Positions 1-8,780 of a DNA stretch of 50,189 nucleotides are shown in pieces. The notes beneath the pieces are model-generated. The model ran no database searches, had not been told where the DNA came from, and saw only the letters and a program-made list of their open reading frames with translations. This DNA comes from Candidatus Woesearchaeota archaeon (GTDB lineage Archaea > Nanobdellota > Nanobdellia > Woesearchaeales > 21-14-0-10-32-9), in assembly GCA_021735165.1 (NCBI GenBank), contig JAIPHP010000008.1:1-50189 (forward strand), in the 5' to 3' direction. The position numbers were made by a program, and so were the translations under genes. Each line of letters begins with the position of its first letter. Position 1 is the first letter of the stretch.

Positions 1-1
1 A

Positions 2-988
2 GAACAATCTGACTCTTGGTATTGCTACAATGGAACTAATTGGGAAGAAATAAGAACAACAAACACAACACAATCAGGATACATATACGAAGAAGCAATG
101 TTCTGGGCAATAGAAACAACATACGAACAAGGAATACAAATAAACCTAGACAACATAACAAACGAATACTTAAACCCTGAAGATGAATGGATATTCAGTT
201 GCCAAGCAACAGATATAAATGGCTTGGTTGGAGAATGGACAAACAGCACAACAACAACAATACAACAAAGCAACACACCGCCAACAATTCCAATACCTGA
301 CTATCCTGATGATGGCGATATATTTTTCATAAACAGAACACCAACGTACAACTGGACAGAAAGCACGGACGAACAAGATGACAATCTAACGTATGACTTA
401 GAAATCTCCACAGACGAAACATTCACAGTCATAATATTAAACCAAACAAACATTTCAAACAATAACCACACTCAACCGACAGAACTTGATTTTGACACAT
501 ATTATTGGAAAGTCAGAGCCTATGATGGTTCATTATATAGCAACTGGAGCAACACAACTAATTTCACATTAGTAACAAACGTAGATATACTAATAGTTCA
601 AGACAATGTTAGTTTTGGAACATTAAATCCGAAAGAATCAGATAACACAACAGATAACAACCCAGAACCATTCCAGTTCATAAGCAACAGCAACACATAC
701 ATAGATTTGTATAACACAACGCCAACACAATCTTTGTGGACAACAGAAAGTCTAGGAACCGAATACTGGAAAATAAAGGCAAGAAACGAAAGCACGGGAA
801 ACTATAATGAATCTGGATCTCTAATAAATTGGCTGAACGTAAATGAAAGCATACCCGACCTAATAACTTATTTAAATTATTCGACAAACAAAAACAACGC
901 CAGCATAGACATATACATAAAAGGACCCGATTATGAGCCACCCGGTTCAAAACAATCAACAATAAACTTCTATTGGGAGGCATCATAA
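2..988 (+). CDS. Partial surface protein with fibronectin/Ig-like domains (5' end outside window)
   Basis: The reading frame is open from the first bases of the window, so only the C-terminal part is present (about 328 residues). It is rich in Asn, Thr and Ser with many N-X-S/T sequons, as expected for a glycosylated exported archaeal protein. A stretch around positions 280-575 looks like a fibronectin-III/Ig-like sandwich: it opens with a Pro-rich linker and contains paired Trp/Tyr motifs such as TYYWKVRAYDG. The last 130 residues form another beta-rich domain with no clear family. No C-terminal membrane anchor is seen. The stop codon touches the ATG of the next gene, so the two are probably co-transcribed surface components. 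The exact function is unknown. Confidence 0.75.
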   Translation, partial: EQSDSWYCYNGTNWEEIRTTNTTQSGYIYEEAMFWAIETTYEQGIQINLDNITNEYLNPEDEWIFSCQATDINGLVGEWTNSTTTTIQQSNTPPTIPIPDYPDDGDIFFINRTPTYNWTESTDEQDDNLTYDLEISTDETFTVIILNQTNISNNNHTQPTELDFDTYYWKVRAYDGSLYSNWSNTTNFTLVTNVDILIVQDNVSFGTLNPKESDNTTDNNPEPFQFISNSNTYIDLYNTTPTQSLWTTESLGTEYWKIKARNESTGNYNESGSLINWLNVNESIPDLITYLNYSTNKNNASIDIYIKGPDYEPPGSKQSTINFYWEAS

Positions 989-2179
989 ATGAATAATAAA
1001 AAAACAACATTAACAATAATGATGCTTCTAATAATATTAACAACAAATGTAACAGCACTAAGCATAGCACCCGCAACAAAAGAAATAATAATAGGAAAAG
1101 AATCTGTAGAATACACCATAAGAATATTTAACAAAGAAAATATAAACAAAAATTATGTTGTAGAAGCAACAGGAGAACTAAAAAATATCATAAAAATTCA
1201 ACCACAAGAATTCGAACTAAAAACAGACCAAGAATATCAAGACATAATAATAACAATAACCCCTGAAGAAAAAATAATGGGCGGAGAATACACAAACAGA
1301 ATAATCATAAAAGAAAAAGATACAACTACAACAACTTTAGGAGCAAATATAGGAATAGCCTCAAAACTAACAATAATAAATCCTGCTAAAGGACCTAATA
1401 TAAAAACAAGATTAATAGCTCCAAACTTTGAAAAAAACAAAGCAAATCATTTTGCTATAGAGGCAACAAACACAGGAAGTTCAGAAGCAAAAGAATGCGA
1501 AGCAATAATAACAATAAAAAATCCTCTGCAAGACACAATAAATATTCTTACGCACACACCTAAAAACATAATGAGCGGAATTACAGAAACATATCACTTA
1601 GCATGGACCCCGAAAATAAACAACGGAAATTACATAATAGAAGCAACAATAAACTGTGAAAATGCTCAACAAACAAAAGACCAGAGAACAATAAATGTAG
1701 GAGAACCTAAAATAACAGTAGAAGACATACAATATGATGAATTTAAACTGGGAAACATAAACAAATTCAAATTAATACTTGAAAATCAATGGAATAAAAA
1801 AATAGAAAATGTATATGCCGAAATACTCCTATTAAAAGATAGCAAAACCTTGCAAGAACAAAAAACAATTACACAAAATTTTGAAGCACAACAAAAGAAA
1901 ATTTTAGAATTCTATTTAGAAACGGAAAATTATATCGAAGGAAGCTATGAGCTTTTAATAAACATCCACTACGCAAACAGCGAAAACACAGAAATATACA
2001 AAACAATATTCAAACAAGAAAGCATAGAGATAAATGGACTTACAGGGAAAATAACGGAAAATACGTCGAATGAAAAAACATCGACTTCGACAGAAAGTTT
2101 ATTAGCACTATTAATAATTTTGGTAATAATAATAATAAACGCAGCATTATTTTATATTATACTAAGAAAAAAGAAATAA
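989..2179 (+). CDS. Secreted, C-terminally membrane-anchored protein with Ig-like (COG1470-type) domains
   Basis: 396 residues. The N-terminus is a signal peptide (Lys-rich start, hydrophobic MMLLIILTT core, probable cut after VTA). The C-terminus is one transmembrane helix of about 22 residues followed by RKKK, which suits an outward-facing protein held in the membrane. The region between is beta-rich. Its first domain (residues 24-115) resembles the NEW3/COG1470 Ig-like domains of archaeal surface proteins, and a second and third similar domain follow. It starts immediately after the stop of the upstream surface gene, so it is probably translationally coupled. It converges with the primase gene with only 3 nt between the stops. 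The role may be cell-surface assembly, but nothing specific can be read. Confidence 0.75.
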   Translation: MNNKKTTLTIMMLLIILTTNVTALSIAPATKEIIIGKESVEYTIRIFNKENINKNYVVEATGELKNIIKIQPQEFELKTDQEYQDIIITITPEEKIMGGEYTNRIIIKEKDTTTTTLGANIGIASKLTIINPAKGPNIKTRLIAPNFEKNKANHFAIEATNTGSSEAKECEAIITIKNPLQDTINILTHTPKNIMSGITETYHLAWTPKINNGNYIIEATINCENAQQTKDQRTINVGEPKITVEDIQYDEFKLGNINKFKLILENQWNKKIENVYAEILLLKDSKTLQEQKTITQNFEAQQKKILEFYLETENYIEGSYELLINIHYANSENTEIYKTIFKQESIEINGLTGKITENTSNEKTSTSTESLLALLIILVIIIINAALFYIILRKKK

Positions 2180-2182
2180 ACC

Positions 2183-4099
2183 TCATTTCTTTTTCAAAAT
2201 AAACAAAGAAAAACCATCAAGAACGTTTTTTATAAAGCTAACAATCTCAAAAACATTTTGATTTAAAATATGTTCAACGCCAACATTGATTGATGCAATC
2301 TTATCACTAAAAATAGCTTCATCAAAATCCTTAGAATTTTTTCTAAGAATTGAAGACTTCCAAGAACTAGTAGATTCAGAGGCTTCTAAAATAAAAACAA
2401 ACCCCTCCTTAGCCAATACAGAATTTAGCTTTTTTAAAACCGAAGAAAAATCTTTAAAATAATGCCAAGAAAAAATAAAAGAAACACAAGAGAATTTATT
2501 ATCAGGAACAAAATCAAAAAAATCGCAATTAGCAAAAGAAACATTTTTTTTCTTAACAATAGACTTTGCTTGCTTAACCCTATTAGCATCAAGTTCTAAA
2601 CCGACATAAGAATTCAACTTGTTAGATAAATACCTAGATTTTTTACCATCTCCACAACCAACATCTAACAAAGAACACTTAGATAAAACAACATATTTTT
2701 TAAAATTTTCAAGCAAAAAATCCGCGATAATTTTATCCTTATTTCTAGCCTCCAATTGATCCTTAGTCAAAGAAGATTTGCCCTTAGAACTCCTATCCAA
2801 ATCAAATTTCAACTTAGAATACTGCAAAGGATTTTTTATTTTAGAACAAAAAGAATCAGGAGTACAAACTTGCAAATCTTGATAATAACGCTTGCAATTA
2901 TGAGGCGGAACAACGCCTTTGTTTTTCTTTAACTGCCTTAACTGACCATTCAAATAAACTTGACGCAAAGGCTCAGCATTTAATTTGTTCCAATCATTCA
3001 AACGTTTATCAATAGCGTCATAGTCCCAGCCACAACCTCTCAAAAAATTAACAAGAGTAAACAACAAACGCTTTTTGCCATCTTTAACTCCTAAAAAAGC
3101 ATTCTTTATACAAGGAGGAAACAACTCCTCACGAATAGCTTCTTCTGGCAACTTAAATTCTTTTTTACCAAGGGAATCGCTGATTTTTGACTCATCAAAA
3201 TTAAAATCATAAGCATTAACAAACAAACGACCAGCTTCACCAGAAACAGCAACAGACCTATCTAAAAAAGGAATATCAAAAGAAACACAATCAATCTCCG
3301 CATCAGATTTCCTAAATTTCAAAATTTTATCAACATTAACAGGAACACTGACAAGTTCAGATTTTTCATGCAAAGAAAAAGGCATCCTATACAAATGTCT
3401 AGAAGCAATCAAAACAGTATCAATCTCTAAAAACTCATCAACCATCAACTTATCAGAAACAGAAGAATCGTCAATAACAGCACGTTCATCTTTTTGAACA
3501 ACTAACTTATCATAAGCAATACCTGTTCTGCGCACAATATTATTAATATCGTTCTTCTCATACTTCAAAATAGCTTTCTCAAACAAAGGCCTAAGCTTAT
3601 CCCTAAGATAAAAAGCAATCTTTCTAGGCGCCTCAGGAAACAAATCCTTAACAAGCTTGCCGTTGAACTCATCAGGAAAAGCTTCGAAAGGAACCCCAAT
3701 ATGAAACCCTTTATTACCTGAAAACTTACAAGTTGCGCAACTGATTCCTTGGTCCTTTAAAATCTTAATTAACAAATGAGTTGCAATTTTACTGTAAACA
3801 AAATGATGACAATCAATATCCAAAATAAGATCCCAACCAACTCTTAACGCATCAAGATCTTGCTTTTTCATAGAACTGTTAATCTGCAAGGGATTGCTCC
3901 ACAATTCCTCAGAACAATGAAAACTACTAGCTTTTTTTTTAGCAAGCTCTAAAACATCTGCCTCATACATTAAAGTATCTGGCCTTTTACCAAAATAATC
4001 TTCAAAACGAATAGCAACCTCCCTATTCTTAGAATAGTGAACTAAAAGTCTCTGAACCTCCCTTCTTTTATAAAATTTTAACGTCTTAGACAAAAGCAT
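2183..4099 (-). CDS. priS: Single-chain DNA primase PriS-PriL(CTD) fused to a class I methyltransferase
   Basis: 638 residues from the ATG at 4099; an upstream ATG at 4120 is possible. That ATG lies 26 nt from a TATA box, which favours a leaderless start at 4099. Residues 1-290 are the archaeo-eukaryotic primase catalytic fold: the Asp pair DID (94-96), SGNKGFH (127-133) and RMPFSLH (about 238-244). Residues 320-430 match the PriL C-terminal iron-sulfur domain, with Cys at 330, 402, 412 and 418 (PPCIK, PPHNC, VCTPDSFC). This gives both primase subunits in one chain, as known in Nanoarchaeum. Residues 460-638 add a Rossmann SAM-methyltransferase with motif I LLDVGCGDG (about 477-485) and acidic LELD, which I do not know as a usual primase partner. 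Near RMPFSLH, the position that often carries the third metal Asp reads Ala-Ser. Role: RNA primer synthesis; the methyltransferase substrate is unknown. Confidence 0.88.
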   Translation of the reverse strand: MLLSKTLKFYKRREVQRLLVHYSKNREVAIRFEDYFGKRPDTLMYEADVLELAKKKASSFHCSEELWSNPLQINSSMKKQDLDALRVGWDLILDIDCHHFVYSKIATHLLIKILKDQGISCATCKFSGNKGFHIGVPFEAFPDEFNGKLVKDLFPEAPRKIAFYLRDKLRPLFEKAILKYEKNDINNIVRRTGIAYDKLVVQKDERAVIDDSSVSDKLMVDEFLEIDTVLIASRHLYRMPFSLHEKSELVSVPVNVDKILKFRKSDAEIDCVSFDIPFLDRSVAVSGEAGRLFVNAYDFNFDESKISDSLGKKEFKLPEEAIREELFPPCIKNAFLGVKDGKKRLLFTLVNFLRGCGWDYDAIDKRLNDWNKLNAEPLRQVYLNGQLRQLKKNKGVVPPHNCKRYYQDLQVCTPDSFCSKIKNPLQYSKLKFDLDRSSKGKSSLTKDQLEARNKDKIIADFLLENFKKYVVLSKCSLLDVGCGDGKKSRYLSNKLNSYVGLELDANRVKQAKSIVKKKNVSFANCDFFDFVPDNKFSCVSFIFSWHYFKDFSSVLKKLNSVLAKEGFVFILEASESTSSWKSSILRKNSKDFDEAIFSDKIASINVGVEHILNQNVFEIVSFIKNVLDGFSLFILKKK

Positions 4100-4120
4100 A
4101 CAAGAAAGAATGACCAGCAT

Positions 4121-4130
4121 TATATATTAT
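4121..4130 (-). promoter_or_regulatory. TATA box of the primase gene
   Basis: Read on the minus strand the sequence is ATAATATATA. Its centre is about 26 nt upstream of the ATG at 4099 but only about 7 nt from the ATG at 4120. Archaeal TATA boxes sit about 26 nt before transcription starts, so this spacing decides for the inner start codon and a leaderless mRNA. Confidence 0.6.
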
Positions 4131-4223
4131 TTTCGAACACAAAAAAACAATAATTAATTTCAATATAGATAATAAGTCCAAAACAAAACTTATGACACAG
4201 ATATTCAATCCTGAACATAAAAA

Positions 4224-4375
4224 TCAATGCTCTAAACTGCTTAGAAACAAAAAAAGCACACTAAACACACTAAGACACGAAAAGTATCAACTGTGTATCT
4301 CTGCTCCAAATGCACAGAAACATAATATTTTTTAGAACAACAAAAAGAAATCACACAGCACATTCTTTTAAAAAA
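4224..4375 (+). repeat. Decayed copy of the intergenic structured repeat
   Basis: This stretch aligns by eye with the repeat after aIF2-beta (19532-19711). Shared blocks, in the same order, are the AATC..TGCTC start, a TAGAAAC/AAGAAAC block, GCACAC, a GTGTAT block, AAATGCACAGAAACA (identical over 15 nt) and GAACAACAAAAA/GCACAACAAAAA. It fills the 270-bp gap between the 4392 gene and the primase promoter. The pairing arms are poorly kept, so it looks like an old copy. Confidence 0.5.
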
Positions 4376-4391
4376 GTCATTAAACAAAAAA

Positions 4392-5021
4392 TTATAAATT
4401 TTCTAAACTTTTGCTAAACTTATAGCTTAAATTATCTACTGTTCGTTCTGATTGCCCCCTAAATTCAACCTCATATAAGCCCCTAGATTTTTTATTCAGG
4501 GTCAATTTGACTTCAGAAATAAATGGCACATAAAAAGATATAAGTGGAAGAGATCTCGGACCACTTTGAATTATTGCGTAATCTATAAATGAGTCTTTTA
4601 TATTATCAAAAGGAACAAATAAAGAATTAGTCTTTCTCACAAAATCTGCTAAGTCCCATTTGAAAGAATCTGAACCTAATTTTTTTAGTTTATCGATCGT
4701 CTCCAATAAATTATTTATTTCAATGTTTTCAAAAAATGTTCCAATATCAGAAATTGGGTTACTATGAGAACACCTCGTCGCATATTTGTTTTCTGGACAG
4801 GTGTTTCCAAGCAACATAAAGTCTATAACTGTTCCATTTGGTTCTTCTAAAAAACCTGCTCTAATAGACTTAGCATGCAAAAAAGAAACTTGTTTTTTAA
4901 ACAAAGAATCATAAATCTGCACAACCTCATGCATTCTCAAATAACCACTAAACTCTTCTTGTTTTAATACCGGTAAATACAAACTTTCAAATTTTTCATG
5001 CACATTTTCCAAATCCATCAT
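4392..5021 (-). CDS. Hypothetical protein, about 209 residues
   Basis: No family recognised. The product is a soluble mixed alpha/beta protein without signal peptide or membrane helix. A small cluster CPENKYATRCSH near residue 85 could bind metal, but the Cys/His count is low. A TATA element (TTTATAAAT on the minus strand, about 5040-5050) is centred about 25 nt from the ATGs at 5021 and 5018, so the ATG is preferred over a TTG at 5033 and the mRNA is probably leaderless. It is divergent from hef, with about 105 bp between the starts, and both promoters lie in that gap. Codon use matches its minus-strand neighbours, so it is probably a real native gene. Confidence 0.6.
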   Translation of the reverse strand: MMDLENVHEKFESLYLPVLKQEEFSGYLRMHEVVQIYDSLFKKQVSFLHAKSIRAGFLEEPNGTVIDFMLLGNTCPENKYATRCSHSNPISDIGTFFENIEINNLLETIDKLKKLGSDSFKWDLADFVRKTNSLFVPFDNIKDSFIDYAIIQSGPRSLPLISFYVPFISEVKLTLNKKSRGLYEVEFRGQSERTVDNLSYKFSKSLENL

Positions 5022-5071
5022 AAAAGAAAGCAAACAAAATTTATAAATATTGTCACTTTAAAATGATCAAC

Positions 5072-5106
5072 TTATTCACTGGACATTCCCACAGATTATT
5101 TAAAAA
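5072..5106 (+). promoter_or_regulatory. hef promoter with an upstream element shared with the radA operon
   Basis: TTATTCACTGGACAT (5072-5086) is identical over 15 nt to a sequence at 38656-38670. In both places it is followed by a C/A-rich CCCACAG or CACACAG block and then a TATA-like element (here TTATTTAAA, about 5096-5104). The TATA element is about 26 nt before the hef ATG. The copy at 38.7 kb has the same order before the radA operon TATA box. Confidence 0.55.
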
Positions 5107-5127
5107 AGCAACAATTACCTTTAAAAC

Positions 5128-7374
5128 ATGCTAAACGGATTAACTCCAAGACTATATCAAGAAACAATACTTAACACAGCAGTAAAAGCAAACACACTCG
5201 CAGTACTCCCGACAGGACTAGGAAAAACAGCAATAGCTGCAATGTTAATGACACAAAGAATAGACAACTATCCAGACTCCAAAATGCTTTTTCTAGCACC
5301 AACAAAACCCTTGGCACAACAACACGAAAAAACTCTTAAAAAATTCTTCCCTAAACTAGAAGAAAAAATAGTATTATTCACAGGAACAATAAAACCAGAA
5401 AAAAGAAAAGAACTATTTGAACAAAACCAAATAATAATAAGCACACCTCAAGGACTAGAAAACGATATAATTTCAAGAAGAATAAAACTTGAAGAAGTAT
5501 CTTTGTTGATTTTTGACGAGGCTCATCGCGCCGTAAAAGACTATGCTTACGTTTTTTTAAGCAAAAAATATCATGAAAAAGCAAAACATGAACGAATACT
5601 CGCATTAACCGCGAGTCCTGGAAGTGATCAAGAAAAAATCTTAGAAGTCTGCAAAAATTTATTCATAGAAGAAATAGAATACAGAAGCAACGAGGACCCC
5701 GACGTAAAAGAATACATACAAGAAATGAGACAACAAACAATAAACGTAGAACTGACAGAAGAAATGCTAAGAATACACAAATTCCTAAAAAATGCACACG
5801 AAAGCAAAATAAACGAAGCAATAAACCTAGGCTACTTACACGGAGCAACCACAAACTACAACAAAACCACCCTCCTAAAAGTAATAGGAGCGCTGCAAGG
5901 AAAAATAGCGAGCGGAGAAAAAGAATACGAAATACTAAAAACAATATCTTTAATAGCTGAAGCACTAAAAATAGAACACGCACTAGAACTACTAGAAACA
6001 CAAGACATTCAACCACTATATACATACCTAACAGACCTAGAAAAACAAGCAAACACAGGAAAAGTAAAAGCGGTTAAAAACTTAGTAAGAGACATAAACT
6101 TTAGATCCGCGAAAATACTAACAGAAAAACTCCTAGAACAAGGACACAGACACCCAAAACTGGATAAACTAAAAGAAGAAACAAAACTGCAAATATGGAA
6201 TGATAAAAAAAGCAAAATAATAATATTCACACAATATAGAGATTCTGCAACAAAAATAAAACAGATCTTAAACGAAGAAAAAATAACCTCTGAAATATTT
6301 GTAGGACAAGCCAAAAAAAAAGATACTGGCTTAAGTCAAAAACAACAAAAACAAATGCTAGAAGACTTTACAAAAGACAAATTCAACTGCTTAATAGCAA
6401 CTAGCGTGGGAGAGGAAGGATTGGATATCCCTGAAGTAGACTTAGTAATATTTTACGAACCCATACCTTCTGCAATACGCACAGTACAAAGAAGAGGAAG
6501 AACAGGAAGACAAAAAGAAGGAAAAGTCATAACGCTACTGACAAAGGGAACAAGAGATGAAGGATACAAATGGGCAGCACATCACAAAGAAAAAAGAATG
6601 TACAAAGCCCTAAAAAATATAAAAAACACACTCCACGAAAAAAACACACAACAAAAACAAACATATAAAACGCATAATCCAGGATTCATAACACAAAACA
6701 ACAAACAACTAAACGAATACACAAGCGAAGAAGAAATCACAATAAAAACAGACTACAGAGAAAAAGGCTCTCAAGTCATGAAAGAGCTGCTAGAACTAAA
6801 AGTAAATTTAAACCTAGAAGGCCTACAAATAGGAGATTATCAACTGTCAGAGCACGTAATAGTAGAATACAAAACAGTAAAAGACTTTGTAGACAGCATC
6901 ATTGATGGACGATTACTAAGCCAAGCAAAAGAACTCAAACAATTCTTCAAACCACTAATAATCATAGAAGGAACAGAAGACATATACAGTCAAAGAAGAA
7001 TACATCCAAACGCGATAAGAGGAATGCTGGCAGCAATAACAATAGGCCTGAGAATACCAATAATACAAACAAAAAATGCAAAAGACACCGCTGCACTACT
7101 AAGACAAATAGCAAAAAGAGAACAAACCACAGATCAAAAAGACTGGCAGATGCACACAACCAAACCTATGAATGATAAAGAAATACAAGAATATATAATT
7201 TCAAGCATACCAGACATCGGACCAAGACTTGCACCCGCACTACTAAAACAATTTAAAACAATAAAAAACATTGCAAATGCAAAAATAGAAGAATTACAAG
7301 AAGTAGAACTCATAGGAAAAATCAAAGCAAAAAGAATCAAAGAGCTCATGGATAAAGAATATGAAAATAACTGA
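5128..7374 (+). CDS. hef: Hef-type fork helicase/XPF nuclease
   Basis: 748 residues, full length for the archaeal Hef family (SF2 helicase plus XPF/Mus81 nuclease), which unwinds and cuts stalled or branched forks. Residues 1-500 are the helicase: Walker A PTGLGKT (28-34), DEAH (130-133), TASPG, and the motif V/VI region GEEGLDIPEVD...QRRGRTGR. Residues 535-650 are the nuclease: GDY (about 569-571), then E580-Y581-K582 and D586 followed by SIIDGRL. The family motif ERKXXXD therefore reads EYKXXXD here, with Arg replaced by Tyr. Residues 690-745 are a helix-hairpin-helix pair (IPDIGPRLAPALL and VELIGKIKAKRI). A TATA-like element about 26 nt before the ATG suggests a leaderless mRNA. The 3' end overlaps the next gene by 14 nt. 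Confidence 0.93.
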   Translation: MLNGLTPRLYQETILNTAVKANTLAVLPTGLGKTAIAAMLMTQRIDNYPDSKMLFLAPTKPLAQQHEKTLKKFFPKLEEKIVLFTGTIKPEKRKELFEQNQIIISTPQGLENDIISRRIKLEEVSLLIFDEAHRAVKDYAYVFLSKKYHEKAKHERILALTASPGSDQEKILEVCKNLFIEEIEYRSNEDPDVKEYIQEMRQQTINVELTEEMLRIHKFLKNAHESKINEAINLGYLHGATTNYNKTTLLKVIGALQGKIASGEKEYEILKTISLIAEALKIEHALELLETQDIQPLYTYLTDLEKQANTGKVKAVKNLVRDINFRSAKILTEKLLEQGHRHPKLDKLKEETKLQIWNDKKSKIIIFTQYRDSATKIKQILNEEKITSEIFVGQAKKKDTGLSQKQQKQMLEDFTKDKFNCLIATSVGEEGLDIPEVDLVIFYEPIPSAIRTVQRRGRTGRQKEGKVITLLTKGTRDEGYKWAAHHKEKRMYKALKNIKNTLHEKNTQQKQTYKTHNPGFITQNNKQLNEYTSEEEITIKTDYREKGSQVMKELLELKVNLNLEGLQIGDYQLSEHVIVEYKTVKDFVDSIIDGRLLSQAKELKQFFKPLIIIEGTEDIYSQRRIHPNAIRGMLAAITIGLRIPIIQTKNAKDTAALLRQIAKREQTTDQKDWQMHTTKPMNDKEIQEYIISSIPDIGPRLAPALLKQFKTIKNIANAKIEELQEVELIGKIKAKRIKELMDKEYENN

Positions 7375-8266
7375 AATCAACGCCAAAACAATAATAACAA
7401 AAAGCAACTTACCAAACACAGACTTCGTCATAAATCCCTACACAGGATGCTCTCACGCATGCATCTATTGCTACGCAGACTTCATGAAAAGATTCACAAA
7501 CCACAACAATGAAAAATGGGGCTCATTTATCGACGTCAAAAAATTTGATGTAGACAGCATAAACCTCGAAAAATACAATAAAAAAATATTACTATTCTCA
7601 AGCGTCACAGACCCATACCAAGGAATAGAAGCAAAATACAAAAGAACAAGAACAATTCTAGAAAAATTCAAAAACACCTAAGTAAAAATAGAAATACTCA
7701 CAAAATCAGGACTCGTAAAAAGAGACATCAAATTATTCAAACAAATACCCAACATAAAAGTAGGAATAAGCCTATCCATACTAGATGAAAAAGACTCCAG
7801 ACACATAGAACCCTTTGCATCAACACCCAAAATAAGAATAGAAGCACTAAAACAACTAAAACAAAACAAAATACCAAACTTTCTTTTCATATCACCATTC
7901 ATGCCAGGCCTAACAGACTTCAAAAAAATAATAAAAGAAACAAAAGAATTCACAGATGAATACTTATTTGAAAACATAAACATCAGACCAAACAATCAAA
8001 GAGCAATCAATAAATACCTAAAAGAAAACCACCCCGAACTAACAAAAATCTACAACTCCCTAACCAAAGAAAAATGGGATCAAATAGAAAAAGAAATAAC
8101 AGAATACTGCAAAAAAGAAAAAATAAAACATACTTCCACCATGGTGGATTCAAAAAAAATCCTAATAACTAATAACTTCTATACCAGGGATATTTTCAAA
8201 ATGCTTCTTGTTCCTAGTAATAATCTTATTAATTCCAAAGTTTTGCATCATTCCGACAATCAATAA
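7361..8266 (+). pseudogene. SplB-like radical SAM protein (COG1533 type) interrupted by an in-frame TAA
   Basis: The N-terminal part (106 residues) holds the radical SAM cysteine motif C-X3-C-X2-C (GCSHACIYCYA) and the FSSVTDPYQGIEAKY motif typical of SPL/COG1533 proteins. A TAA at 7679-7681 stops it. The same frame continues without frameshift to 8266 and holds the rest of the family: ILTKSGLVKRD, HIEPFAST, and the C-terminal half. Together they make about 301 residues, a normal family length, so a single nonsense change (or base-call error) explains the split. If made separately, the downstream part could start at ATG 7901. The gene overlaps hef by 14 nt, and its last 105 bp overlap vapC on the other strand, so the C-terminus may also be altered. 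Function: probably a radical SAM enzyme, substrate unknown. Confidence 0.75.
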
Positions 8267-8551
8267 GTCCATGCTCCCTATTTTTATGCCTTTTTTCTTC
8301 AAAATTCCAGAAAGAACCGCGGCATCAAGTGCAAAATTTGTAGTGGCAGGAATCAACTCTATGTTTTCTAAAAAATCAATAAATACATTAAATTCTTTTT
8401 TTGAGCCATGCATCATAATACCTGCGCCTATTTCAAAAACATTAATTTCAGAAATGTACAAAACTGCTTTGCCTATTTTCTTAAGAAGCTTTTTTGGTTC
8501 TTCCTTACCTTTCATATAATCAATTATAAAAGTCGAATCTAAGCAGTAAAT
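8162..8551 (-). CDS. vapC: VapC-type PIN-domain toxin with apparent ATT start
   Basis: The PIN-domain ribonuclease signature is complete only if translation begins at ATT (8549-8551), giving MYCLDSTFIIDYMKGKE and 129 residues. Starting at the first ATG (8515) would delete the first catalytic Asp. Acidic residues expected for metal binding are visible: Asp in YCLDS, Glu in INVFE, Asp in NFALDAA and Asp in GSMDLLIVG, with the family ending IITRNKKHF. It overlaps the end of vapB by 13 nt, the usual antitoxin-toxin arrangement, so translational coupling could help a weak start. The 3' end overlaps the broken radical-SAM gene on the other strand. Role: tRNA/rRNA or mRNA cleavage unless bound by VapB. 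Confidence 0.8.
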   Translation of the reverse strand: MYCLDSTFIIDYMKGKEEPKKLLKKIGKAVLYISEINVFEIGAGIMMHGSKKEFNVFIDFLENIELIPATTNFALDAAVLSGILKKKGIKIGSMDLLIVGMMQNFGINKIITRNKKHFENIPGIEVISY

Positions 8552-8778
8552 TGTTCATCCCTCCATTTTTCTCTTTCTTTATTTCTTTCTCTTAGTTCGA
8601 GAATGCTTTTTTCTACTAAATCTGCGAATTCATCACTCCAAACACCAAAGAACTTTTCAATATTAGTTTCTTTATTGGCAATTCTTCTAATAACATCTGA
8701 AAAAGATTCATCATCTTTTTTTGCTTTTCTCAATAATTCATAAGCATCTTCCATTATAGTTATGGTCTTTGTCGTCAT
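8539..8778 (-). CDS. vapB: VapB-type antitoxin (COG1753, ribbon-helix-helix family)
   Basis: 79 residues from the ATG at 8778. The N-terminus MTTKTITIMEDAYELLRKAK followed by SFSDVIRRI is typical of the COG1753/DUF217 antitoxins partnered with PIN toxins. The C-terminal part (VEKSILELRERNKEREKW) is a charged helix suited to wrapping the toxin. The start is chosen because a TATA box (TTATATAAAT region, 8801-8813, minus strand) is centred about 27 nt upstream; another ATG lies 6 nt further out. It ends with TAG, uncommon in this window, and overlaps vapC. Twin 8-bp palindromes just upstream are a likely autoregulatory operator. Confidence 0.85.
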   Translation of the reverse strand: MTTKTITIMEDAYELLRKAKKDDESFSDVIRRIANKETNIEKFFGVWSDEFADLVEKSILELRERNKEREKWRDEQFTA

Positions 8779-8780
8779 AA

